The position numbers and the translations under genes are program-made. The notes under the pieces are model-generated. The model made no database searches. It saw only the letters and a list, made by a program, of their open reading frames with translations, and was not told where the DNA came from. 64,000 nt of DNA from Terriglobia bacterium (GTDB taxonomy: Bacteria; Acidobacteriota; Terriglobia; Bryobacterales; Bryobacteraceae): NCBI GenBank assembly GCA_025363475.1, contig JANYDS010000085.1, positions 62,001 to 126,000 of the forward strand, read 5' to 3'. The first letter of the stretch is position 1. Every line of letters starts with the position of its first letter. This document shows positions 45,488 through 54,021 of this stretch, piece after piece.

Positions 45488-46348
45488 ATGATCCGGAAAC
45501 TCCTTGTTCGTTCTTCCGCACTCGCGCTTTTTCTTGGTATCGGCTGGCTGGCTTATACGCAGACCGCAGCGCCGCCGCCTGCTTTGACTATGGAAAAGGT
45601 GAAAGACAACCTGTATGAAATCGTCGGTGATGGCGGCAATGTCGCTGTGTATATCACCAGCGAAGGCGTGATTCTGGTCGATGACAAATACGACCAGGAT
45701 TTCGACAACATCATGGCGAAGATTAAGAGCGTTACGAATCTACCGGTGAAATACATTCTGAGCACGCATTATCATTCAGATCACAGCGGTGGCAATGCGA
45801 AGTTTCTGCCCACCACTGAAATCATTTCGACCGCGAATGCGCGGGCGGGAATCGTGGGCCATAAACAGGCGAATGCCACGCCAGGCATGATGCCGGCGCG
45901 GGTTACGTTCACTACCGAAACATCAGTTTGGCTGGGCGGCAAGGAAGTTCGTGCGCACTGGTACGGGCGCGGCCATACGGATGGCGATGCGGTTATCTAT
46001 TTTCCGGCGGAAAAGGTGTTGCACACGGGTGATCTGATGTCCGGCAATACACCGCTGATCGACTATCCGGGCGGTGGCAGTTTGAGGGATTGGGCTAACA
46101 CGCTCGATGGCGCACTGACGGTTGATTTCGATACCGTGATTCCGGGCCATGGTCCGGTTACGAATCGGGCAGGGCTGACGACCTACCGGAATAATGTGGA
46201 GAAGCAGAAGTATCGCGTGCAGGGATTGATCCGTGAAGGCAAGAGCGCGGAGGAAGTGGGGAAAGTGATGCAGGCGGAATTTTTCTGGACTCCGCAGAGC
46301 CTGCAGATGAACTGGAGCCTGCCGGGGATGATGGCGGAACTTAAGTAA
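45488..46348 (+). CDS. exported metallo-beta-lactamase-fold hydrolase
   Basis: The 286-aa protein has an N-terminal export signal (L-L-V-R-S-S-A-L-A-L-F-L-G-I-G-W) and a metallo-beta-lactamase fold with the zinc-binding H-Y-H-S-D-H (H94, H96, D98, H99), a second histidine in G-H-T-D-G-D-A-V, and H-T-G-D-L and G-H-G-P further on. It lacks features that would place it among true beta-lactamases, and many such exported Acidobacteria/Proteobacteria proteins are of unknown substrate. An in-frame GTG at 45479 would add three residues. It is divergent from hemC. Confidence 0.88.
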   Translation: MIRKLLVRSSALALFLGIGWLAYTQTAAPPPALTMEKVKDNLYEIVGDGGNVAVYITSEGVILVDDKYDQDFDNIMAKIKSVTNLPVKYILSTHYHSDHSGGNAKFLPTTEIISTANARAGIVGHKQANATPGMMPARVTFTTETSVWLGGKEVRAHWYGRGHTDGDAVIYFPAEKVLHTGDLMSGNTPLIDYPGGGSLRDWANTLDGALTVDFDTVIPGHGPVTNRAGLTTYRNNVEKQKYRVQGLIREGKSAEEVGKVMQAEFFWTPQSLQMNWSLPGMMAELK

Positions 46349-46368
46349 GTTCCAGTTTACCGGTGAGT

Positions 46369-46397
46369 TTTGACGATGGTCAAAGACTATGGTCAGA
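46369..46397 (+). promoter_or_regulatory. candidate operator of the toxin-antitoxin pair
   Basis: TTTGAC-GATG-GTCAAA (46369-46384) is a perfect inverted repeat of 6 bp arms, and ATGGTCAAA is followed 13 bp on by ATGGTCAGA (46389-46397). It ends 8 bp before the antitoxin ATG, the usual place for autorepression by Phd/YefM proteins. No binding data; position and symmetry only. Confidence 0.45.
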
Positions 46398-46404
46398 CTG
46401 AAGT

Positions 46405-46644
46405 ATGGAAGAAATTGCGGTTTCCAAGTTCAAGGCGACTTGCCTTGCGGTGATGGACAATGTCCGGAAGACGCAGAAGCCTGTGCTGATTACGCGTTTT
46501 GGTAAGCCGCTGGCAGAAGTTCGCCCGCCTTCGCCTTCAAAAATCAAAAAGAAATGGCTCGGTTGTATGGAAGGTACGGGCCAGATACTGGGAGACATAG
46601 TGTCTCCAGCATCCGACGAATCCGACTGGGAAGTTCTGCGCTGA
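46405..46644 (+). CDS. Phd/YefM-type antitoxin
   Basis: This 79-aa protein begins with the beta-strand/helix head of Phd/YefM antitoxins (I-A-V-S-K-F-K-A-T-C-L-A-V-M-D-N-V, then P-V-L-I-T-R-F-G-K-P-L-A-E-V-R-P) that dimerises and binds DNA, followed by a disordered acidic tail that should block the toxin. Its stop overlaps the next start (TGATG), giving coupled synthesis with the PIN toxin. It is intact, in contrast to the PIN remnant at 15330. Confidence 0.9.
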   Translation: MEEIAVSKFKATCLAVMDNVRKTQKPVLITRFGKPLAEVRPPSPSKIKKKWLGCMEGTGQILGDIVSPASDESDWEVLR

Positions 46645-47039
46645 TGCGGCTACTGCTGGACACCCATATCTGGTTATGGAGTGTGATGGAGGCAAAGCGG
46701 TTGTCTGGGCGCGTTTCCAGAGCCCTGCTCAGCCCGGCCAACGAACTATGGATTTCGCCTGTAAGCACGTGGGAAATTCTACAGCTGATCGAAAAAGGCC
46801 GGCTGAATTTGGGAACTGACGTGCTGGGCTGGATTGAAACGAGCATGTTAAACGCTTCTTTGAGGGAGGCACCGCTAACACATGAAGTCGTCATGTCGAT
46901 GAGGACCGTTAACCTGCCGCACCGTGATCCGGCAGACCGGTTCCTCGCCGCCACGGCTAAATGTCTCGATCTGACTCTTGTCTCCGCTGACGAGAATCTC
47001 ATCAGCGGTAGTGGTTATTCCGTTCTCGCGAACAAGTAG
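46644..47039 (+). CDS. PIN-domain toxin (VapC-like ribonuclease)
   Basis: The 131-aa protein is a full PIN domain: L-L-L-D-T-H-I-W-L-W with catalytic D6, then S-T-W-E-I-L with E near 44, D-P-A-D-R-F-L-A-A-T-A near 93-103 and L-V-S-A-D-E near 112, giving the usual acidic quartet. It should cut RNA when free of its Phd/YefM partner. The start ATG overlaps the antitoxin stop. The 3' end lies 5 bp from the stop of the convergent TonB-receptor gene. The PIN family paired with Phd-type antitoxins is common in this phylum. Confidence 0.92.
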   Translation: MRLLLDTHIWLWSVMEAKRLSGRVSRALLSPANELWISPVSTWEILQLIEKGRLNLGTDVLGWIETSMLNASLREAPLTHEVVMSMRTVNLPHRDPADRFLAATAKCLDLTLVSADENLISGSGYSVLANK

Positions 47040-47044
47040 GAACC

Positions 47045-50000
47045 TTAGAAAATCAGCTTCATCCCGAATTGAACCTGCCGCGCTGTCGTCGCCGTGCTCG
47101 AAATCAAACCCGCTGACGGACTCGCCACCCCACTCGCAAACACAATCGCATTCGGCGTTCCCAGGTTCGTGTGGTTCATGGAGTTGAACACTTCAGCCCG
47201 GAACTGAAGGCTGGCCTTCTCCATAATCCGCGTGTTTTTCGTCAGCGAGAAATCCACGGAAACCAACCCGGGGCCCGTGTAAACACCACGGCCGAGATTG
47301 CCATATGTCCCCGCAGTGGGCAGCACAAAGGCATTGGGATCAAACCAGCGGGTCTGCTTCCCCAGAACAACCGGGCTGGAAAACGCCGGGTTGACTGAAG
47401 GCCTGTCGGGATTACGCGTATCACCATCGCCAGACCGGTTGGAACCAATCTGCGGCGTAAACGGGAAGCCGCTCAGCATGGTCGCAATCCCACTGAACTG
47501 CCAGCCGCCGAGCAGCTTTTCTTCCACGCCGTGCGCACTGCCCGCAAACATTTTCCCTTTGCCGAAAGGCAATTCACAGGTCGTGGAAACGCTTGCCTGA
47601 CGATTGGGATTTAGTGCTGAAGGACCCCAGTCACGACCCACATCATTGCGGTCCAGAACCATCTGCGCCTGGTTGTTTGACTGCGCTCCGGTCAGACCTG
47701 AGTTGATGTCCAGGTTTTTCGAGAACGTAAAGTTGCCGCGGAACTGAAGGCCGTGGGTGGTCCGTTGCGTCACATCGAGCTGCAACGCATTGTAGCTGCT
47801 GTTGCCTTCCGTATTCCAGAAAAACCCGGCACCCAGAAATGGATTCGGACGTGTCTGCACGGGAATATACTGGGCACCCAGCGGGACACTGCCTTTAGTG
47901 GTTCCGGGAGTTCCGCCTGACACGCAACCTGCGGCCTGGCCACAGATCTGGGCGGGAATGTCGTTCGGGTCGATGCTCAAAAAACCGTGGTAGGCGTGTG
48001 AACCCACGTAAGCTACGCGCAGAGACATGCTGCTCGTAACCTGCTGCTCAACCGTGAAATTCCATTCCTGAACGGTGGGTGTTTTGGCATCAGCCTGTAC
48101 GCCTTGCGGCGCATAAGTGGTACACGGAGCAGGCACGCCTGGCCCGCAGGAAGCGGCCGGCGGGACACCTGAAACCACGGGCAATACGGATGCCAGCGCC
48201 ACGTTTGAATACGACACTGCACCATTGGCCGGCGGGAGTGAGTTCAAGAGAAAGGCGAGCGAATCCGTCAGCGAATAGTAGGTGCCAAAACCGGCGCGGA
48301 TGGCAGTTTTACCGTTGCTCCACGGGTCGTATGCAAGTCCGACGCGGGGGCCGAACAGCTTCTTCGCGTTATTTTGCGTGAAAATCGAATTGCCCACGAT
48401 CGGAGTTGTCACCAGCACACCATTGGAATCCGTAACATAATTGGCCGCGCGGCCCGAGTTTTCGTTCCAGCCAGTGGAAAACTCATGGCGCAGGCCAACC
48501 CGAACGGTGAGATTCGGCAGCACCTTCATAGCGTCTTCCACATACCAGGCACCGTAAAGGCTGCGCCAGCCCAGTTCATGGGGCGCGGGGATCACCTGAA
48601 ACGCGCTGGTGGTTCCCTGCAGGAACGTTGTGAGACTGGTAAACGTGGCCTGACCGAGTTGGCGGGAAGCTGAATTCTCGTTATCGCGCAGGCGCTGGAA
48701 CCAGACGCCGGCACTGATCTGATGCCGCCCCTTGTTAATCCTGAGATCGTCAGTTTCGGTGAAAAGATTACGCCGGTTCCAGGCACGTGCGGCGTTGTTG
48801 GGTCCTGCGGAAGTAATGACGGAGGACCCGCTCGAAGTGGTTGTGCCTCCTCCGATTACGATGCCGCCGGGTCCGGCGCCCGTTACAAATTCGAGGTTTG
48901 ACGGAAACGAGGTGAATGAAACCGGATCGAAATTATATTCAGCGCGGGAAAAGCCGGTTGTGGCCGTATTCACGATCTGCGGCGAAAAGGTGTGAGTCTC
49001 CTGAATGCTCGCCACCTGATTGCGCAGTTTCAAATAGGAGCCGAACAGGGGATCTGCCAGCGGGGTTGTGTTCTCGCTGTCATCCAGCGTGTATGCCACC
49101 GAAAGCGAATCGCTGCCTCGAATCTCATAGTCGCCCCGGGCGGTGCCGAAGTCTTCTCGCGTCGATTTTTTGGGATTGTTATAGGAAAGTCCGGCACCTC
49201 CACCGAGGGACGGACCATTCTGCACGGGCCATAACGCGAAATATTTCGCCATGGGGCTGGCGGAGTTGGCCAGCCGCGTAGCGGTGTCCGGTACGACGCT
49301 CACGCTGGTGAGGGCCAGCGCTTCGCGGAAGCCTTCGTAATTGCCAAACAGGAAGACCTTGTTCTTCTTAACAGGGCCGCCGAGTGAACCGCCGAACTGA
49401 TTGCGCTTGAACGGAGGAGCAGGACCCTGGTCGAAATAGTTTCGTGCGTCGAGCTTGCTGTTGCGCAGGAATTCAAACAGTGAACCGTGCGCGGCGTTGC
49501 TGCCGGATTGAGTCACGACAACGATCTGGCCGCCCGCGCGTTTGCCATATTCCGCCGGGTAGGTGTCGGTGAGCACGTTGAATTCGCGCACGGCATCGAT
49601 GCCCAGCAGTTGCTGGCTGGCTCCGCCGGGCGTTACTGCCAGCTGGCTGGAACCCATATACTCGACGCCGTTGATCAGGAACAGATTATCGGTGGGACGC
49701 CTGCCGGCAACGGAGAAGGTGTTGCCGTTGCTGGTGCTGGTGCCCGCGCTCTTCAGCGCGCTGTAGTTGATTGCGCCGGGGTTCAGCGTGATCAAATTGT
49801 CGAAGCTGCGGCCGTTCAGCGGCAGCTCTTTGACCTGTCGCGCACCCACCAGACCGGAAACTTGCGAAGTGGTGGTGTTTACTACAGGCGCTTCCGCAAG
49901 AACGGTTACCTGCTGAGATAGATCACCCACTTCGAGGCTCATGTTGACCACTGCGTCCTGGCCAACGGTCAAATTGATACCGGTGCGGATTGCCGCCTTG

Positions 50001-50260
50001 AACCCTGATTTTTCCGCTTTGATTTCCTGGCGGCCGAGCGGCACGGGAAAGGCCTGAAAAGTTCCCTCTGTGGTGGTGGAGACGACACGCACAGAACCAG
50101 TTTCGAGGCTTGTAACCGTCACCTTCGCACCGCTGACGGGCGAACCGGAAGCGTCTTCGATCCTGCCGGAAACAGCCGCACCCGTCTGGGCTGAAAGCGG
50201 CAGCGCACACGCAGCCACCACGAAGGCCGCGAGGCTGAGAGCAATGTTTTTTCGGTTCAT
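47045..50260 (-). CDS. Oar-like TonB-dependent receptor with CarboxypepD_reg domain
   Basis: The 1071-aa product has a signal peptide (I-A-L-S-L-A-A-F-V-V-A-A-C-A-L-P-L) and a CarboxypepD_reg-like beta-sandwich (about 25-110, G-A-A-V-S-G-R-I-E-D-A-S-G). A plug domain follows (V-K-E-L-P-L-N-G-R-S-F-D-N-L near 146), then a large beta-barrel with many aromatic-rich strands. The C-terminus ends in aromatic F (Q-F-G-M-K-L-I-F), the outer-membrane insertion signal. This is the Oar-type receptor class typical of Acidobacteria, often involved in peptide or glycan uptake. The start is the ATG at 50260, overlapping the upstream DUF58 gene by 4 bp. Confidence 0.92.
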   Translation of the reverse strand: MNRKNIALSLAAFVVAACALPLSAQTGAAVSGRIEDASGSPVSGAKVTVTSLETGSVRVVSTTTEGTFQAFPVPLGRQEIKAEKSGFKAAIRTGINLTVGQDAVVNMSLEVGDLSQQVTVLAEAPVVNTTTSQVSGLVGARQVKELPLNGRSFDNLITLNPGAINYSALKSAGTSTSNGNTFSVAGRRPTDNLFLINGVEYMGSSQLAVTPGGASQQLLGIDAVREFNVLTDTYPAEYGKRAGGQIVVVTQSGSNAAHGSLFEFLRNSKLDARNYFDQGPAPPFKRNQFGGSLGGPVKKNKVFLFGNYEGFREALALTSVSVVPDTATRLANSASPMAKYFALWPVQNGPSLGGGAGLSYNNPKKSTREDFGTARGDYEIRGSDSLSVAYTLDDSENTTPLADPLFGSYLKLRNQVASIQETHTFSPQIVNTATTGFSRAEYNFDPVSFTSFPSNLEFVTGAGPGGIVIGGGTTTSSGSSVITSAGPNNAARAWNRRNLFTETDDLRINKGRHQISAGVWFQRLRDNENSASRQLGQATFTSLTTFLQGTTSAFQVIPAPHELGWRSLYGAWYVEDAMKVLPNLTVRVGLRHEFSTGWNENSGRAANYVTDSNGVLVTTPIVGNSIFTQNNAKKLFGPRVGLAYDPWSNGKTAIRAGFGTYYSLTDSLAFLLNSLPPANGAVSYSNVALASVLPVVSGVPPAASCGPGVPAPCTTYAPQGVQADAKTPTVQEWNFTVEQQVTSSMSLRVAYVGSHAYHGFLSIDPNDIPAQICGQAAGCVSGGTPGTTKGSVPLGAQYIPVQTRPNPFLGAGFFWNTEGNSSYNALQLDVTQRTTHGLQFRGNFTFSKNLDINSGLTGAQSNNQAQMVLDRNDVGRDWGPSALNPNRQASVSTTCELPFGKGKMFAGSAHGVEEKLLGGWQFSGIATMLSGFPFTPQIGSNRSGDGDTRNPDRPSVNPAFSSPVVLGKQTRWFDPNAFVLPTAGTYGNLGRGVYTGPGLVSVDFSLTKNTRIMEKASLQFRAEVFNSMNHTNLGTPNAIVFASGVASPSAGLISSTATTARQVQFGMKLIF

Positions 50261-51288
50261 TCAGATCTCCTGCTTTGCGCACTGAAGACTACCTGTAAAC
50301 CAGCTTCATCCGCCGGATTTCCGGGAGATTGTCGGTTGCCCTTCAGGCAGGGTTCCATCAGTGAGAGCACCTTTAGAATATCGTAGACACCAACTCCGCC
50401 GCTAAGAGCGAGGGTGGTGGCTTCGGTGCGGAAGATCATGTCCAGCTTGCGGCGAGCCAGTTCCCACACCAGAAAGGCACAACGTTCGATCATTTCCTCG
50501 AACTCGCGCTCCTGGCCGGGTTCAATATGGCGGTCGAACCAAAGCTCTACAGGTCTGCGCTCATCGCGGCTAAATTCGCGCACGTGAATGCTGCCTGTCC
50601 GTGCTGTACTTTTCCAGTCGGTATGGCGGGCATCGTCGCCGGTTTGCCAGGGCCGAATCCGGAGAAAATCGTTGCCGGTACCGCGCGACATGGCTTGGGC
50701 AGTGCTGGTCATTTCTTCCAGCAGCAAATCCATTTCCTCATGCGGTTCCAGCGCCGGATAGACCACGGTCTCATGATGCAGCGCGACGCTGGCAGCGCGC
50801 CTGACAAAGCCAAAAGGAAAGCTGGTGGAAAGCAGGAACAAATTTTCCTGGTGCCGACCACGTCGGGGAAACACAACGCTCACTGCAACTTCGGCCGTGG
50901 AACGCCCTCCTACATAGGGGAAGTAGAGGGGGGCCATCAGAATTGGCGGACTGCCTGCCCCGGCCCGGCCCGAAAGCTCAATCGACCAGGAAGCGGAGAA
51001 GCGTTTCAGATTGCGGATTCTGATGCGTGCCCGTGTCTGTGCGCGGGCCGAAACATGTTCCGGCAGCAAGAGTTCCAGTTCCAGCCCGGCCAGGGACAAG
51101 CGGCTGATGAAACCCGATACCATCAGCAGCGCCATCATGGCGGCAAATAGCAGGAAAAGCAGGTTGTTGCCGGCAAGAAACGCGCCCGCGCCTGTCAGCG
51201 CCATCGTCAGCAGATAGAGAGACCCGCCGCGCGTGATGCGGTAACGGGGACGCCGGAACAGGATTTCGCGCAAGCGGGTCAGGCGCAC
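50257..51288 (-). CDS. DUF58 domain-containing protein
   Basis: This 343-aa protein has two membrane helices near the N-terminus (about 25-65) and a C-terminal DUF58 region with R-G-T-G-N-D-F-L-R-I-R-P-W near 200, D-W-K-S-T-A-R-T-G near 224 and R-P-V-E-L-W-F-D near 246. DUF58 proteins often work with MoxR AAA ATPases and VWA proteins, neither of which lies next to it here. Its ATG-side context and 4-bp overlap with the TonB-receptor start mark an operon SIS-DUF58-receptor. Confidence 0.88.
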   Translation of the reverse strand: MRLTRLREILFRRPRYRITRGGSLYLLTMALTGAGAFLAGNNLLFLLFAAMMALLMVSGFISRLSLAGLELELLLPEHVSARAQTRARIRIRNLKRFSASWSIELSGRAGAGSPPILMAPLYFPYVGGRSTAEVAVSVVFPRRGRHQENLFLLSTSFPFGFVRRAASVALHHETVVYPALEPHEEMDLLLEEMTSTAQAMSRGTGNDFLRIRPWQTGDDARHTDWKSTARTGSIHVREFSRDERRPVELWFDRHIEPGQEREFEEMIERCAFLVWELARRKLDMIFRTEATTLALSGGVGVYDILKVLSLMEPCLKGNRQSPGNPADEAGLQVVFSAQSRRSE

Positions 51289-51300
51289 GTTTCATTCACC

Positions 51301-52341
51301 TCAGAGCGTGCGCGTGATTTTGGCCAGGGTGCGGGGTTTGTCCGGATCCAGACCTTTCTCTGCCGCCAGCGCAGCCGCAAACAGTTGCGCGGGAATGATG
51401 TAGGGGATTGCGGTGAATAGCTCAGGGATTCGTTCTGGAATGGAAATCACACGAGTGGCCAGCTTCGCCACGCCTGGGTTGCGCCGGTCCGTGATGGCAA
51501 CGGTTTCCGCTTTCAGGCCGCGCAGCCTCAGCAGCATTTCTTCCATCGATTTCCAGGTGGGTCCCGATGGTGCAAACAGGAAGGCAGGGAAGTCGGGTTC
51601 CACGATTGCGATGGGGCCATGCAGGAAATCCGCCGCTGAAAAACGTTCGGCAATCACGTAGGAGGTTTCCATCATCTTTAGCGCGAACTCGAATGCATTC
51701 GCGTAGTTGAGACCCCTGCCCACAACCACCGCGTGATTCATAAAGCGATAGCGTTCCGCCAGCGCGGTAACTTCCATTTCCAGCGAGAGCGCGGTCTGCG
51801 CCAGGGCCGGTATATTTTCCAGATCTTCCATGCGAAGCTTCGCGCCCAGTGCCCACGCCAGCAGATAGAACATCATGAGCTGGCCGCTGTAGGTCTTGGT
51901 TGCCGCGACACTTTTTTCACGGCCCGCGCGCACTAAAAAGACATGCTCTGCAAGTTTCGCCATGGCGCTGCCGGCTTCGTTGGTAATGCCGACAGTCACG
52001 GCCCCGGCTTTGCGTGCCTGCTCCAGCACCACGTTGATGTCCGTGGATTCACCGGACTGCGAAATTGCGACCACGAGCGCGTCCTTGTAATTTAATTTCG
52101 CGCCATAAACGGTCTGGACGGATGGCGCGGCCAGGGATACGGGAATCCCTGTCGTAATTTCGATCAGATAGCGCCCGAACTGAGCGGCGTTGTCAGACGT
52201 GCCCCGTGCAGCCAGCACCACCATACGGGGCTTGCGGCGGTCCATCAGCGCTTTGAATTTTTCGATCCGCTTCATCTCTGAGGCAAGGGTGCGTGCCAGT
52301 GCTTCCGGCTGCTGGCGGATTTCTTCGAGCATTCGCGACAT
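51301..52341 (-). CDS. SIS-domain sugar-phosphate isomerase/deaminase-like protein
   Basis: The 346-aa protein has two SIS domains, as in the isomerase half of GlmS and in AgaS/FrlB proteins. Seen are L-A-A-R-G-T-S-D-N-A near 43-52, S-Q-S-G-E-S-T-D near 95, the second phosphate-binding region with V-V-G-R-G-L-N near 197, and a glutamate near the end. The N-terminal amidotransferase domain of GlmS is absent, so it cannot use glutamine; it may deaminate or isomerise amino-sugar phosphates. It is the first gene of the operon with DUF58 and a TonB receptor, which suggests uptake and use of an amino sugar. Confidence 0.85.
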   Translation of the reverse strand: MSRMLEEIRQQPEALARTLASEMKRIEKFKALMDRRKPRMVVLAARGTSDNAAQFGRYLIEITTGIPVSLAAPSVQTVYGAKLNYKDALVVAISQSGESTDINVVLEQARKAGAVTVGITNEAGSAMAKLAEHVFLVRAGREKSVAATKTYSGQLMMFYLLAWALGAKLRMEDLENIPALAQTALSLEMEVTALAERYRFMNHAVVVGRGLNYANAFEFALKMMETSYVIAERFSAADFLHGPIAIVEPDFPAFLFAPSGPTWKSMEEMLLRLRGLKAETVAITDRRNPGVAKLATRVISIPERIPELFTAIPYIIPAQLFAAALAAEKGLDPDKPRTLAKITRTL

Positions 52342-52456
52342 CTGTCGTCAGTTTACAGTTGCGGGCCTGCCCGACGCCTGATCGTCGAAACTGCCGGACC
52401 GGGGTCCTATAATCGAGACAGCGGTGTTGCAGACCTCGGGCCGCCTCAGGAAAACT

Positions 52457-53680
52457 ATGACCAGCCGCGGGAAATTTGTAGTCGTAATGTCATCGACGGG
52501 CCTTGTGGCCCTCTTGCTGCTGGGTACAGTTGTCAGCAAGGGCGCAGCGGCGGAACCTCAGGCGACAGAGACCAGTATTTACAAGCATCTGGAAGTCTAT
52601 TCTGAAGTTCTTTCCCGCATCAAGAGCGAGTATGTGGAAGAGCCGGACATGAACAGCGTGACGCTTGGTGCGCTCAATGGTCTGCTGGAATCGATCGATC
52701 CCTATGCCAGCTATTTGAACGCCGCTCAATACAAGGAATACCTGAAGAATTTTGACTCATACCGCGGCGACCTGGGTATGGTACTCGCGAAGAAATTCGG
52801 GTACATTACGGTGGTTGCAACCGTTCCCGGATCGCCTGCAGCCAAGGCCGGTCTCACTACTGGCGACATGCTGGAATCAATCAAAGGAATTGCTACCCGT
52901 GATATGCCGCTGGCGTATGCGAAGCTGCTGCTGAAGGGTGAACCTGATTCCACTGTCGATCTTTCCGTATTGCGGCGCAAGCCGGAACCGCAGAAGCTTA
53001 CTCTTACCCGCGCTGTAGTTGTTTATCCTGCGGTGCAGTCGAAAATGCTGTCGAATAATCTTGGCTACGTCAAAGTGGAAACCATCGCGGCGGGCAAGTT
53101 GAAAGAGATTACGACCGCGGTTGCTGAGCTGCAAAAACAGGGTGCTGTAAAGCTCATTCTTGATCTGCGGAATTGCGCTTCCGGTGAACCGGAAGACGGC
53201 ATTGAACTGGCCAACCTGTTTCTGGACAAAGGCCTTATCACGTATTCACAGGGGCAGAAGTCACCGCGCAAGGATTACAATGCCGATCCAAAGAAATCGA
53301 TCACTGCGCTGCCGCTGGTGGTGATGACGAATCGTGGTACTGCCTCTGCTGCTGAACTCGCTGTTGCGGCGCTACAGGGCAATAAGCGTGCGGCAATTGT
53401 GGGTGAACGCACTTATGGCGATGCTTCGGTGCGCCGCCCCATCACGATGGATGACGGCAGCGCGATCATCCTTTCCGTTGCGAAATACTACTCGCCGGAC
53501 GGGAAATCGATTCAGGACAATGCGGTTACGCCCGAGGATCTGGTGTTGGAGCCGGAGCAGGCGGGTGCCGCTGGTGCTGACGATGATGCTGACGCTGCGC
53601 CGCAGCTTGCCGCTGGCGACAAGCCTGGTGAGGACGCCATTTTGAAGAAGGCAATCGAAGTGGCTGCGAAACGCAGCTAG
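52457..53680 (+). CDS. S41 family (CtpA-like) peptidase homologue with a broken catalytic dyad
   Basis: This 407-aa protein has an N-terminal export/anchor helix (V-V-M-S-S-T-G-L-V-A-L-L-L-L-G-T), a helical entry domain, a PDZ domain (about 105-190, A-A-K-A-G-L-T-T-G-D) and the S41 core. The serine is present in G-T-A-S-A-A-E (S297). The position 25 residues later, where CtpA has lysine in T-F-G-K-G, is aspartate (T-Y-G-D, D322), and the position 29 later, normally glutamine, is arginine (R326). So it should not be a normal serine-lysine peptidase. The stop codon TAG overlaps the TA target site of the downstream IS630-like unit. Confidence 0.85.
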   Translation: MTSRGKFVVVMSSTGLVALLLLGTVVSKGAAAEPQATETSIYKHLEVYSEVLSRIKSEYVEEPDMNSVTLGALNGLLESIDPYASYLNAAQYKEYLKNFDSYRGDLGMVLAKKFGYITVVATVPGSPAAKAGLTTGDMLESIKGIATRDMPLAYAKLLLKGEPDSTVDLSVLRRKPEPQKLTLTRAVVVYPAVQSKMLSNNLGYVKVETIAAGKLKEITTAVAELQKQGAVKLILDLRNCASGEPEDGIELANLFLDKGLITYSQGQKSPRKDYNADPKKSITALPLVVMTNRGTASAAELAVAALQGNKRAAIVGERTYGDASVRRPITMDDGSAIILSVAKYYSPDGKSIQDNAVTPEDLVLEPEQAGAAGADDDADAAPQLAAGDKPGEDAILKKAIEVAAKRS

Positions 53681-53700
53681 TGTAGTGTCCAGCAAAATAA
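53681..53700 (+). repeat. left inverted terminal repeat of the IS630-like unit
   Basis: TGTAGTGTCCAGCAAAATAA; pairs with the right end at 55116-55135 with three mismatches. The flanking TA at 53678-53679 is part of the S41 stop codon TAG. Confidence 0.75.
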
Positions 53701-53944
53701 CCACCCATATCACTCGGACTTGTATTGAGTGACTGCGCCATCTCCAGGCAGCCTTTCATAAACAGGAATACGGTAAGTCTCTGGCGGAGGCGTTTCCTCG
53801 AATGCGGAATCGATGGTTTGTGGGATGTCGTTTCGGGTAGTGGGCGAAGCTATTTGAAGCAGACCCCGAAAAGCTGTGGGGCCGCGAACAGGCTGTAGAA
53901 GACTTTGCGGGGTGGGGGAAATGTTCGTTGCGATGTGAGAGCAG
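53701..53944. other. non-coding part of the IS630-like unit
   Basis: Apart from short open frames without recognisable motifs I see no gene between the left terminal repeat and the hairpins. No piece of transposase N-terminus could be recognised here on either strand. Confidence 0.4.
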
Positions 53945-54005
53945 ACATTCTGGAAGTCCAGAATGTAAGAATAGGCGATTTGGACGCCATGTGACGTCCA
54001 AATCG
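53945..54005. repeat. two adjacent perfect hairpins downstream of the PEP-CTERM gene
   Basis: ACATTCTGGA-AG-TCCAGAATGT (53945-53966) and CGATTTGGACG-N8-CGTCCAAATCG (53976-53986 with 53995-54005) are back-to-back perfect inverted repeats of different sequence. The second ends 16 bp past the PEP-CTERM stop on the minus strand and may serve as its terminator, though no T run follows. Two such hairpins in tandem are unusual and could be a small repeat family. Confidence 0.7.
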
Positions 54006-54021
54006 TTTAGGCAGTGGGTGG

